From NCBI GenBank assembly GCA_037129555.1, contig JBAXUS010000307.1, forward strand, positions 1 to 5,573: DNA of 5,573 nucleotides, read 5' to 3'. Shown piece after piece: positions 1 through 5,280 of this stretch (position 1 is its first letter; the number at the start of each line of letters is the position of its first letter). Origin of the DNA: JANXLS01 sp037129555 (GTDB lineage Bacteria; Planctomycetota; SZUA-567; H5-PLA8). The notes below the pieces were generated by a model. It did not search any database and was not told the DNA's origin. It saw only the letters and a list, made by a program, of their open reading frames with translations. The translations under genes were made by a program, and so were the position numbers.

Positions 1-1193
1 CGCAGCACCCATTCCCAGAACCGTCGGTGGACGGGCAGCAGCGGATAATCAGAGACGAGGAAGTCGTTGTCCTCTGTGCGCGGGCCGATCTTCGTACCGT
101 TGAGATGCCGCGACAATTCGCCGCTGCAACTGTTCAGAATGGTCTCGACGGCCTTCTTTTTGTCAGCCTTCTTTTCGAGCACCATCTTGCGGATGACGGC
201 TTCAACATCGTTGTCGGCCAGTTCAATGGTCCGCTGAAATCGCGCCATCAGCTTCTGAAGCTGCGGCGTGCCGGAGAGTGCGGACTGGCCGGTCGCGACG
301 AACAACAAACGCCCTCCAAATTTCTTGCTGCAGCTTTCGGTGACTTCCTGCACGCGGTACGTACGGTCGGCGGAGTCGCCGATGTACTGCTGAACTTCGT
401 CGAGGACGATCAGCGTGCAGGGCAGTTTACCGTTGACGCCGATGGCCAGAATCATCGACTCGTGCATCTCATCGTCGGTGACTTCGGCTTTGTTCGGAAA
501 CTGAACCTTCAGCAGCGACTTCACTTCCGCCGCGCTGGTGGCGAACGTCGGCCGCTCCTTGAGAATCGCCTGGGCGAGCGTGTCAGAAACATACAGGTTG
601 GCGAGTTCGCGGACGAAGTTCTTGCCGGCAGCCTCAACCTTGGATTTAACGCCGTCTAGCAGCCCTTCGTTTTTGAGGAAAAGGACGAATCGGGCTTTAG
701 CGTATTCCTCCGGCAGCCCGGCTGATTTGAATACGATGGCGAGTAACGCCAGACGCACGCTGTCGCCTGCGCCTGATCCCAAAGTTCCAGCGGCAGTGTG
801 CAGACCGCCGATGCGTTTGCCTTCGATCGACAAATTCTTCAGATGATCTTTGATGTCGGGAGACAGAACGGCGATGCCGCGCGCGGTGGCTTCGTCAGGA
901 AACTTCAAATCCACCCACAGCGCTTGCAGCATTTTGACGAGATGCGATTTGCCGCTGCCGAAGAAGCCGCTGACCCAGACGGCGGGCTGCTCGGGCTTCT
1001 TCAGATTGTCGAGATAGCTCCGCAGAATGCGGTCGAGGCCCTTGGCGTACTGACCTTCGCAGACGAACGTTTCGAGTTCAAAACGCAGCTTCTTGTCTTC
1101 GTCTTCGTTGCGCTCGGACGTGACTTTGGCTACGCCGTCGTTCAGCAGCACAAGGTCGTTGGGGTCTTTGGTGAAAACGTCGCGGTTTTTCAT
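1..1193 (-). CDS. brxC: BREX system P-loop ATPase BrxC, N-terminal 397 residues (3' end beyond window)
   Basis: Large ATPase of the BREX anti-phage system, which acts with the PglX methyltransferase and PglZ to mark self DNA and block phage replication. Seen: the ATG at 1193-1191 opens a frame that stays open to base 1. A Walker A motif GFFGSGKSH lies at residues 76-84 (Lys82), a Walker B motif LIVLDE at 261-266, and a sensor-like VATGQS around 299-304, followed by an arginine-containing stretch (MARFQRTIEL). The N-terminus (MKNRDVFTKDPNDLVLLNDG) and the spacing to the P-loop fit BrxC/PglY (DUF6079-type) proteins, which usually run to about 1,100-1,250 residues, so roughly a third is present. 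The start overlaps the brxB stop as TGATG, and GGAGAG lies 8 nt upstream. No frameshift or stop is visible. BrxC and PglY are not separated here; the position directly after brxB favours BrxC. Confidence 0.93.
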   Translation of the reverse strand, partial: MKNRDVFTKDPNDLVLLNDGVAKVTSERNEDEDKKLRFELETFVCEGQYAKGLDRILRSYLDNLKKPEQPAVWVSGFFGSGKSHLVKMLQALWVDLKFPDEATARGIAVLSPDIKDHLKNLSIEGKRIGGLHTAAGTLGSGAGDSVRLALLAIVFKSAGLPEEYAKARFVLFLKNEGLLDGVKSKVEAAGKNFVRELANLYVSDTLAQAILKERPTFATSAAEVKSLLKVQFPNKAEVTDDEMHESMILAIGVNGKLPCTLIVLDEVQQYIGDSADRTYRVQEVTESCSKKFGGRLLFVATGQSALSGTPQLQKLMARFQRTIELADNDVEAVIRKMVLEKKADKKKAVETILNSCSGELSRHLNGTKIGPRTEDNDFLVSDYPLLPVHRRFWEWVL

Positions 1194-1750
1194 CAGACCA
1201 TCTCTCCATTATGAGCCGTGATCGGGACGGCGAGATAATTCCAGCCGTCGCGGGCGTCGAGCAAGCGGTAGTTGTTGTTTTCAAATTCACCGGGGAAGAA
1301 GACCATCAACCGCCCCCGAATGCTGGCTTCTACTTTCTTGATCAAATCTGAAACGAACAAAAAACCGAAGAGCGATCCCACGCCGAGAACCGCGACAACG
1401 GCGTTTGGATCGGCTTGAGCGGAAGTCAAACATGCCGTCAATTTGTCGGCGGTGTGCGCGCGGAATTCCGAGAGCGCGAGATCGAGATTTTCCGGGTCCG
1501 CGAAGTAGCTTTCACGGTACTCCTGAGCCGCCATCCATTCGGCGAACGAGCGCGTCAGGTCACACAGCACCCAGCCATGACCGTGCCGCTTTGTGGCGAT
1601 TTCAAACTCACCGACTTTGGCGCGGAGCCTGCGCTCTTCGCTCTTTGAGTACACGGCAAACCATACGCGCTGCGGCCCGGCAATCCCGGTCTCCCACTTC
1701 AGCGACGCGAAGCGCTCGTAATTCTGAATGAGCTTTTCGATCTTATTCAA
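1193..1750 (-). CDS. brxB: BREX protein BrxB (DUF1788 family), 185 aa, TTG start
   Basis: Small conserved BREX component whose biochemical role is not settled; it is normally encoded between brxA and brxC. Seen: the C-terminal half carries the family hallmark PGEFENNNYRLLDARDGW at residues 153-170, followed by NYLAVPI. Before it are a hydrophobic, Gly-rich segment (VVAVLGVGSLFGFLFVSDL, about 118-136) and SIRGRLMVFF. The N-terminal part has a tryptophan-containing VWFAVYS strand and GHGWVLCDL. The length of 185 aa is typical. The start is a TTG at 1750-1748. There is no nearby in-frame ATG, and GGAGG lies 6 nt upstream, which makes the unusual codon convincing. The start overlaps the brxA stop by 8 nt and the stop overlaps the brxC ATG by 1 nt, indicating one operon with coupled translation. 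Confidence 0.92.
   Translation of the reverse strand: MNKIEKLIQNYERFASLKWETGIAGPQRVWFAVYSKSEERRLRAKVGEFEIATKRHGHGWVLCDLTRSFAEWMAAQEYRESYFADPENLDLALSEFRAHTADKLTACLTSAQADPNAVVAVLGVGSLFGFLFVSDLIKKVEASIRGRLMVFFPGEFENNNYRLLDARDGWNYLAVPITAHNGEMV
1202..1207 (-). promoter_or_regulatory. Ribosome binding site of brxC
   Basis: On the minus strand GGAGAG lies 8 nt upstream of the brxC ATG (1193-1191), inside the end of brxB. With the TGATG stop/start overlap it supports coupled translation and fixes the brxC start. Confidence 0.6.
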
Positions 1751-2597
1751 CAGGCACCTCCGCCGGCGGGATCAAATCCGCCGGGAAACGCACTTCAACG
1801 GTCGAGCCTATGCCACGGTACGTCAGCCAACCCCGGCGTGACGCTTCGATGGCCATGTCTTTCAGCCGATCTTCTGGCGCGTCGAGCAGGCCGGTCCAAA
1901 ACGTGTGAAACAGCATGTTGCCGCGAACGCCCGCGAGGTATCCCAACGCAAGCGCGAAGGCAGTGTTGGCGGGCGTGAGCTTTGGATGTGTTCTGAGCTT
2001 GTTGTATCTACCCCGCAGATGCCCGGACTGAGTCCACGATGAACAAGCATTCCTCGCAATTTTATTTTGAGTGGACGCATTGAACCGTGAATCGGCCACG
2101 ACGCCGATCGCTTTGTCGATGTCACTGCTCCCGACAGCGACGCCTTCGGGAACGGAAAGAATCGCCGGCGCGGTCATACGCAACTGAGGATCACGAGCAC
2201 ACGCACACAGCAACGCGCACAACGGTCGGCCGTCCTTGTCTAAGTCCCAAAAATGCCGGAACAAACGAAACAACGGAACAGCGGGGTCGAGCGCGTAAAG
2301 CTCCCCCAAATGCTGCACCGCTTTTCGCCGGCCGGTGGACGCCTTCTTCGCCAGCACGTTGTCGTTCAAAATAGCCGCGACGTAGTCATTCCGTGTGCCG
2401 TTTGATGTGACTGTGCCGAACAGGACGGCAAGCTCCGCCAGTTTCATCGTCCGCGACGAATGCGTGCCTCGGCTGCCGGTGCGGAATCCAGCTGCGACCG
2501 GTAAAGCGTCTGGCGACACGACCAAGCCCGTACTGCCGGTATGAGTATCGGGCGACCGGCTCAGGTCTGTACGGGGTTGTCGGCTTCGGGTATTCAC
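1743..2597 (-). CDS. brxA: BREX protein BrxA (DUF1819-like), first gene of the operon; start uncertain
   Basis: Small helical BREX protein; the family has been compared with the NusB fold and characterised members bind DNA. Seen (numbering from GTG 2597): TRNDYVAAILNDNVLAKKA at about 68-86, a charged STGRRKAVQHLGELYALDP segment, RLFRHFWDLD at 111-120, ALLCACARDPQLR at 128-140, the conserved RNACSSWTQSGHLRGR at about 182-197, and a C-terminal SRRGWLTYRG...VEVRFP strand region. The position immediately upstream of brxB supports the call. Three starts are possible: GTG 2597, preceded by AAGAAGG at 8 nt; GTG 2519; and ATG 2447, which has no SD. I recall the SRGTHSSRTMKLAEL stretch (about 42-56) as conserved in relatives, so ATG 2447 is probably too short. 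The first 26 residues are low in protein character and overlap the gene remnant on the opposite strand, so 2519 is a serious alternative. This looks like the divergent BrxA form rather than the E. coli type. Confidence 0.82.
   Translation of the reverse strand: MNTRSRQPRTDLSRSPDTHTGSTGLVVSPDALPVAAGFRTGSRGTHSSRTMKLAELAVLFGTVTSNGTRNDYVAAILNDNVLAKKASTGRRKAVQHLGELYALDPAVPLFRLFRHFWDLDKDGRPLCALLCACARDPQLRMTAPAILSVPEGVAVGSSDIDKAIGVVADSRFNASTQNKIARNACSSWTQSGHLRGRYNKLRTHPKLTPANTAFALALGYLAGVRGNMLFHTFWTGLLDAPEDRLKDMAIEASRRGWLTYRGIGSTVEVRFPADLIPPAEVPVE
1757..1761 (-). promoter_or_regulatory. Ribosome binding site deciding the TTG start of brxB
   Basis: On the minus strand GGAGG is followed by a 6-nt spacer (TGCCTG) and then TTG AAT AAG. 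The ideal spacing, the absence of an ATG nearby and the overlap with the brxA stop make this the evidence for starting brxB at a TTG. Confidence 0.7.
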
Positions 2598-2866
2598 GGC
2601 TGACGCCTTCTTCGCAAAACCTCTGGCAGCAATGGGCGTTCTTCAGCCGCGAGTGTCTGAAGCGGTCTGATCCACCGAGCCGTGCACAAATTGAATGGGA
2701 TAAGTTCAACACTGAAAATAACGTGAAGCTCCCAAATTGCTATGTCGGAAAGATAAACAATCCTCTGTCTTTACGGAAAGATCGAAACATAGGATCGTGC
2801 GGGTGGATCCGAAATGCGAATTTGCAGGATCGTGTTCGTCTACAAGTGATACCCACGACAGCTTAA
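2540..2866 (+). pseudogene. Possible 3' remnant of an unrecognised gene, lacking a start
   Basis: The plus-strand frame is open from 2411 to a TAA at 2864-2866. It contains no ATG, GTG or TTG that could start it near its 5' side. From about 2540 the translation has real protein character: aromatic-rich YEYRATGSGLYGVVGFGYSR, then QNLWQQWAFFSRECLKR, IEWDKFNTENNVKLPN and NPLSLRKDRNIGSCGW (108 codons to the stop). Its 5' part is antisense to the proposed brxA start. This is what a gene would leave behind if its front had been removed when the BREX operon was joined to it. I do not recognise the family. The alternatives are a chance open frame, or a live gene using a non-standard start. Confidence 0.35.
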
Positions 2867-2895
2867 TTCAATGCTTTTTCGCGTCATAATACTAT
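2867..2895 (+). promoter_or_regulatory. Candidate promoter for the 2997-3521 gene
   Basis: In the AT-richer gap after 2866, TTCAAT (2867-2872) and TACTAT (2890-2895) are separated by 17 nt. CATAAT (2885-2890) is a second possible -10. Matches to the sigma-70 consensus are only 3/6 and 4/6, so the position is a guess. A promoter somewhere in 2867-2980 is likely, because the next gene begins here in an orientation opposite to brxA. Confidence 0.25.
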
Positions 2896-2996
2896 AAGCA
2901 ATTGCCCTAGCTCTTGCGCGTTTCTCCCAATCGAAATCAATCCGATTCGGCACAGCGGCTAGGGTCGTTGTGCCTTCATTTTTGGAGGCCAGAAGC

Positions 2997-3521
2997 ATGA
3001 TTAAAATCTGCGCGAATCTCAGCAAGAAAGTGCCGCTGCCGGGCGTCGAGTACAGCTCCCAGCAGTATGGCGCGGCCATGGAAATCGAAGTCTCCGACGC
3101 CGACCAGCCGGAGATCATCCAGCAGCGCATTCGGGAACTGTATACGTTGCTGAGCACCACCATCGATGACCAGATCAGCGGCGCGGCGCAGCAGCCTGTC
3201 CAGGCCTTGCCCGCGCCCGCCCGCGCTCAACCGATTCAGTCCCAGCCCGTCCAGCAGCAGCGCAACGGTTACGCCACCGGTCGTAACCGCGTGGCCGCCG
3301 TCACGAACGGCAACGGGAATGGAAACGGTCGCCGGAGTGCAAACGCAACGGAAGCCCAGTGTCGGGCGATCTTCGCGATCTGTAAGAGCCAGGGCATCAA
3401 CATGGCTGACGTTCTGGCCGACTTCAACGTGGCCGATGCGAAGGATCTGCACGTCAAAGATGCTTCGCGGCTGATCGACCAATTGAAGGCGCAGAACGGC
3501 AACGGCGCGACCGCGCATTGA
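2997..3521 (+). CDS. Conserved hypothetical protein, two small domains joined by a Gln/Pro and Asn-Gly linker (174 aa)
   Basis: Function not established. Seen: an N-terminal domain (about 1-60) beginning MIKICANLSKKVPLPGVEYS, with alternating strand-like residues (AAMEIEVSD) and then a helix (IIQQRIRELYTLLSTTIDDQ). A disordered linker follows (about 62-118), rich in Gln, Pro and Ala and containing four Asn-Gly repeats (bases 3306-3329). The C-terminal domain (about 118-165), ATEAQCRAIFAICKSQGI...ADVLADFNV..AKDLHVKDASRLIDQLKA, resembles the small helical tail found on some Rad52-like and other single-strand-DNA recombination proteins. That resemblance, and the impression that the N-terminus is a planctomycete family, come from memory and are only suggestive. 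The start is ATG 2997 with GGAGG (2984-2988) 8 nt upstream; an in-frame GTG at 2970 has no SD. The nearest gene follows 243 nt downstream. Confidence 0.85.
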   Translation: MIKICANLSKKVPLPGVEYSSQQYGAAMEIEVSDADQPEIIQQRIRELYTLLSTTIDDQISGAAQQPVQALPAPARAQPIQSQPVQQQRNGYATGRNRVAAVTNGNGNGNGRRSANATEAQCRAIFAICKSQGINMADVLADFNVADAKDLHVKDASRLIDQLKAQNGNGATAH

Positions 3522-3624
3522 CGCGCTTCTAACGACGGCACGACGACCTTAATTCGAGGCCATTTTCACGTTACCATGATGTATGTCTTGAGACTTTTTA
3601 ATCGGCCACCGCCGGTAAAGTCGT

Positions 3625-3659
3625 TCGAGCCAGCGCGCATCTTTCATGCGCCGGCTCGA
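3625..3659 (+). promoter_or_regulatory. Long imperfect hairpin in the leader of the sigma-like gene
   Basis: An outer 7-bp stem TCGAGCC/GGCTCGA (3625-3631 with 3653-3659) and an inner 6-bp stem GCGCAT/ATGCGC (3635-3640 with 3646-3651) enclose a CTTTC loop, with a small asymmetric internal bulge. No T-tract follows, so it is not a classic intrinsic terminator. It lies 104 nt after the upstream stop and 105 nt before the ATG at 3765. It could stabilise the 3' end of the upstream transcript, act in the leader, or be a protein-binding inverted repeat. The remainder of 3522-3764 shows no gene; 3660-3750 is notably C-rich. Confidence 0.5.
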
Positions 3660-3764
3660 CCGGCGTACCCTCCACAAATCCGCCCCCATCCCCGTAGGCT
3701 CCCGCCTTCACTCCCGCCACCGCGCCTGGCACGAACGGCACCGGCTTCATCACGGAGACCGTCA

Positions 3765-4421
3765 ATGATCACCGAACCAGTCGTCCAATCCTGCCCCACG
3801 TCCGACGAAATCGAAAGCCGCTTCAACGTCATTTGGCCGGAACTTCAGAGCCGTGCCGCCGCCATGTCCAGAAGGTACGCGCCCGACGATGAAGAGGCCG
3901 AAAGCGAAGCGCTGGCAAGCATGGCCGCGAATTTCATTTTGGCCGCCCGCCGGGGAAAGTGGTTGTCGCCGTCAATGTTGGCGCATTACGCGGCGATCCG
4001 GCTTCGCGTGGGTCGCACCCTGGTCGGCAATGCCGTGAATGACCCGTTGGGGGCGCTGTGTCGCATCCGCAACAAATCCACGGCCCTGACGTTTTCGCAT
4101 CTCCAGGCGCTCAAGCGTGGACGGAATGAACCACCGGCAATGTCCAAACGCTTGACGGAAGCGTTGACCAGCAGCATTCGTGAAAATCCGGCGGAGTGTT
4201 GTGCGACGAAACTCGATTGGCAGACCTTCGTTGCGACTCAGCCCGAACGCATCCAACGCGTACTGACCGGCCTCGCCGAAGGCTACAGCCGGTTGGAAAT
4301 GGCGAAGTTGATTGGCGTTTCTGCGTGCCGGATCACGCAACTGATGGATCGCGTTCGGCTGTCCCTGACTGAGTTCTTTGCCGACGCCGATCCCGAATAC
4401 GCTCAGCCCGTAGCCATGTAA
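3765..4421 (+). CDS. Sigma-factor-like / helix-turn-helix regulatory protein (218 aa)
   Basis: Probable DNA-binding regulator with the layout of a divergent sigma-70 (ECF-like) protein. Seen: residues about 20-90 (FNVIWPELQSRAAAMSRRYA, DDEEAESEALASMAANFILAA, LAHYAAIRLRVGRTLVG) form a helical block placed like sigma region 2. Residues about 92-150 form a poorly conserved middle. Residues 162-205 (RIQRVLTGLAEGYSRLEMAKL, IGVSACRITQLMDRVRLSLTEFF) match a region-4-type helix-turn-helix with a recognition helix SACRITQLMDRV. I recall similar proteins, with an AxYAxxxxRxGRxLxG segment, in planctomycete genomes, where they are usually annotated as hypothetical. Whether it binds core RNA polymerase is unknown. 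ATG 3765 is chosen because GGAG (3754-3757) precedes it by 7 nt; the frame is open back to 3576, but that extension is a proline-rich, non-protein-like stretch. It is probably co-transcribed with the 26-aa gene up to the terminator at 4603-4645. Confidence 0.8.
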   Translation: MITEPVVQSCPTSDEIESRFNVIWPELQSRAAAMSRRYAPDDEEAESEALASMAANFILAARRGKWLSPSMLAHYAAIRLRVGRTLVGNAVNDPLGALCRIRNKSTALTFSHLQALKRGRNEPPAMSKRLTEALTSSIRENPAECCATKLDWQTFVATQPERIQRVLTGLAEGYSRLEMAKLIGVSACRITQLMDRVRLSLTEFFADADPEYAQPVAM

Positions 4422-4503
4422 GCGAACACGAACCCAACCACACGATCCGCGAGCCGGTGAACCGCCCGCTTGCCGACGTGTGGGACATGATTCCCGACTG
4501 AAA

Positions 4504-4508
4504 GGAGG
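4504..4508 (+). promoter_or_regulatory. Near-perfect ribosome binding site of the 26-aa peptide gene
   Basis: AAAGGAGGA (4501-4509) contains the GGAGG core 7 nt before ATG 4516. It is the strongest SD in the window and the main reason for believing that the very short frame is translated. Confidence 0.7.
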
Positions 4509-4515
4509 ACCCGCT

Positions 4516-4596
4516 ATGAGATGGAAAGCTATCGTAACGGTCGCAATTGCGGCACTTGTCACAGTGCTGAAAGAGCTTGATGACAACGGTCGCTAA
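4516..4596 (+). CDS. Small hydrophobic membrane peptide (26 aa), unrecognised
   Basis: The peptide reads MRWKAIVTVAIAALVTVLKE and then LDDNGR. A basic N-terminus (Arg2, Lys4) precedes a single hydrophobic helix (residues 5-18), followed by a charged tail. By the positive-inside rule this predicts a one-pass inner-membrane peptide with a cytoplasmic N-terminus. It is too short for ordinary gene finding, but it has the best SD in the window, a clean stop, and sits 94 nt after the sigma-like gene and just ahead of a strong terminator. That indicates a genuine last gene of that transcript. Such peptides include regulators of membrane complexes, lysis or holin-like proteins and type I toxins; nothing here chooses among these. 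No antisense RNA promoter was recognised. Confidence 0.6.
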   Translation: MRWKAIVTVAIAALVTVLKELDDNGR

Positions 4597-4602
4597 AACC
4601 TG

Positions 4603-4645
4603 GGAGTCGGGCACGTCATAGTGTCCGGCTCCATATCTTTTTTTT
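4603..4645 (+). terminator. Strong rho-independent terminator after the sigma-like/peptide unit
   Basis: A 12-bp stem pairs GGAGTCGGGCAC (4603-4614) with GTGTCCGGCTCC (4621-4632), with two G-U pairs, around a 6-nt GTCATA loop. After ATATC comes a run of eight T (4638-4645). It starts 7 nt after the stop of the 26-aa gene, so it ends that transcript and separates it from the 78-aa gene. Confidence 0.88.
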
Positions 4646-4721
4646 CGTTTTATCCAGTGTGCCGTGCCGTCTCGGTCCCGTGTTGAACGGAGATGACACG
4701 CATAGTTCCCACGAGGTAGTA

Positions 4722-4958
4722 ATGAAGAATCACAAGACTAAAAGGGGGCCGGAGCTACGGCCCCAAGGATACGAACACCGTGTCGCCGTGGCCATCGAAG
4801 CCCTGAGCTGTGCGCTCGCTGGCGCGCAATTGCTCGCGGCGTTCCTCACGGAGCAACTCGGGCCGGAATGGAAGACGCAGCGTCCAAAGATAAAGGACGC
4901 GACGCGGGAGTTTCGACGGGCGTGTCGCTGGCTGAAGGGTATCGACCGACACGTTTGA
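4722..4958 (+). CDS. Small basic hypothetical protein (78 aa)
   Basis: Not recognised. Seen: a basic N-terminus (MKNHKTKRGPELRPQGYEHR), a central helix rich in Ala and Leu (VAVAIEALSCALAGAQLLAAFLTE with residue breaks, about 21-44), and a C-terminal basic amphipathic helix (KIKDATREFRRACRWLKGIDR, about 56-76, spread over two turns-rich segments). No cysteine pairs or known motif; it could be a small nucleic-acid-binding or helical-bundle accessory protein. The start is ATG 4722 with GAGG (4713-4716) 5 nt upstream; an in-frame start at 4659 would add 21 residues that overlap the zone just after the terminator and has no better SD. It lies after the 4645 terminator, so it needs its own promoter, which I could not identify. 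A strong hairpin follows 21 nt after its stop. Confidence 0.6.
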   Translation: MKNHKTKRGPELRPQGYEHRVAVAIEALSCALAGAQLLAAFLTEQLGPEWKTQRPKIKDATREFRRACRWLKGIDRHV

Positions 4959-5280
4959 CAACCGGCGAATCATTGTCTGGCCGGGTGCGGATTCGCGCAC
5001 CCGGCACCCGCGCCCTCCTTTAGCTATTGGATACGCGAAGCCCGCGCAAAACGGTTCGCGGACGAGGAGCCGACCGTGTTGTGAACCCTTAACGAGTGTG
5101 TTGGGACATGGGCGTAGGACCTTGCGCGGACGTGCCGCCGACCTCGACGCGACACGTACCCCAAGGCATACAGTGGACCGACGAGAAGGCCACGCCGAGC
5201 CGACGCGACAGGTTACGATTGCCAACGAGACGGGTACGGAAACGAGCGCAGTACACCTCGGCGATGGGTTGCGATAGCCT
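4959..5280. other. Stretch without a convincing gene
   Basis: Apart from the hairpin at 4980-5005 I find nothing that can be called. The plus frame from GTG 5098 to TAG 5275-5277 would give 59 residues ending ANETGTETSAVHLGDGLR, and another frame (5096-5344) gives 82 residues. Neither has an SD, recognisable motif or clearly better codon pattern. The 10-mer CGACGCGACA occurs twice (5145-5154 and 5201-5210), probably by chance in this composition. No tRNA, CRISPR or clear attachment site was seen. Confidence 0.5.
4980..5005 (+). terminator. Perfect 10-bp hairpin after the 78-aa gene, possible terminator without T-tract
   Basis: GCCGGGTGCG (4980-4989) pairs perfectly with CGCACCCGGC (4996-5005) around a GATTCG loop. 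The position just downstream of the 4958 stop suits transcript termination or 3'-end protection. There is no T-run after it (the next bases are ACCCGCGCCCTCC), so intrinsic termination would be weak. Confidence 0.45.

Noticed and set aside
27..1214. Several long plus-strand open frames across this stretch.
   Set aside because: They are antisense to brxC, whose Walker A, Walker B and operon context are clear; their translations have no motif or SD.
2087..2374. Plus-strand frame of 95 codons opposite brxA.
   Set aside because: Arg/Thr/Pro-rich, no SD, and fully antisense to a recognisable BrxA.
2386..2712. Minus-strand frame of 108 codons upstream of and overlapping brxA.
   Set aside because: The product has no protein-like pattern, and its frame conflicts with brxA.
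3306..3329. Short AAC-GGN tandem repeat that could suggest a repeat element.
   Set aside because: It is four in-frame Asn-Gly codon pairs of the protein linker with variable third bases, so selection on a flexible linker explains it.
2976..3518. Minus-strand frame of 180 codons.
   Set aside because: Antisense shadow of the 174-aa gene, which has a proper SD and domain structure on the plus strand.
3576..3764. N-terminal extension of the sigma-like gene starting at ATG 3576.
   Set aside because: The added 63 residues are Pro/Arg-rich with no SD, while ATG 3765 has GGAG at 7 nt; the region also holds the hairpin.
3972..4586. Minus-strand frame of 204 codons.
   Set aside because: Antisense to the sigma-like gene and to the 26-aa gene and its SD; no motif.
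4846..5021. Minus-strand frame of 53 codons from GTG 5007 with AAAGGAGGG upstream.
   Set aside because: The SD match is good, but the frame is antisense to the 78-aa gene, runs through the strong hairpin, and the product is low in protein character; probably coincidence.
5145..5210. 10-mer CGACGCGACA repeated 56 nt apart, considered as an attachment or iteron repeat.
   Set aside because: Only two copies, composition-biased, no flanking structure; chance is likely.
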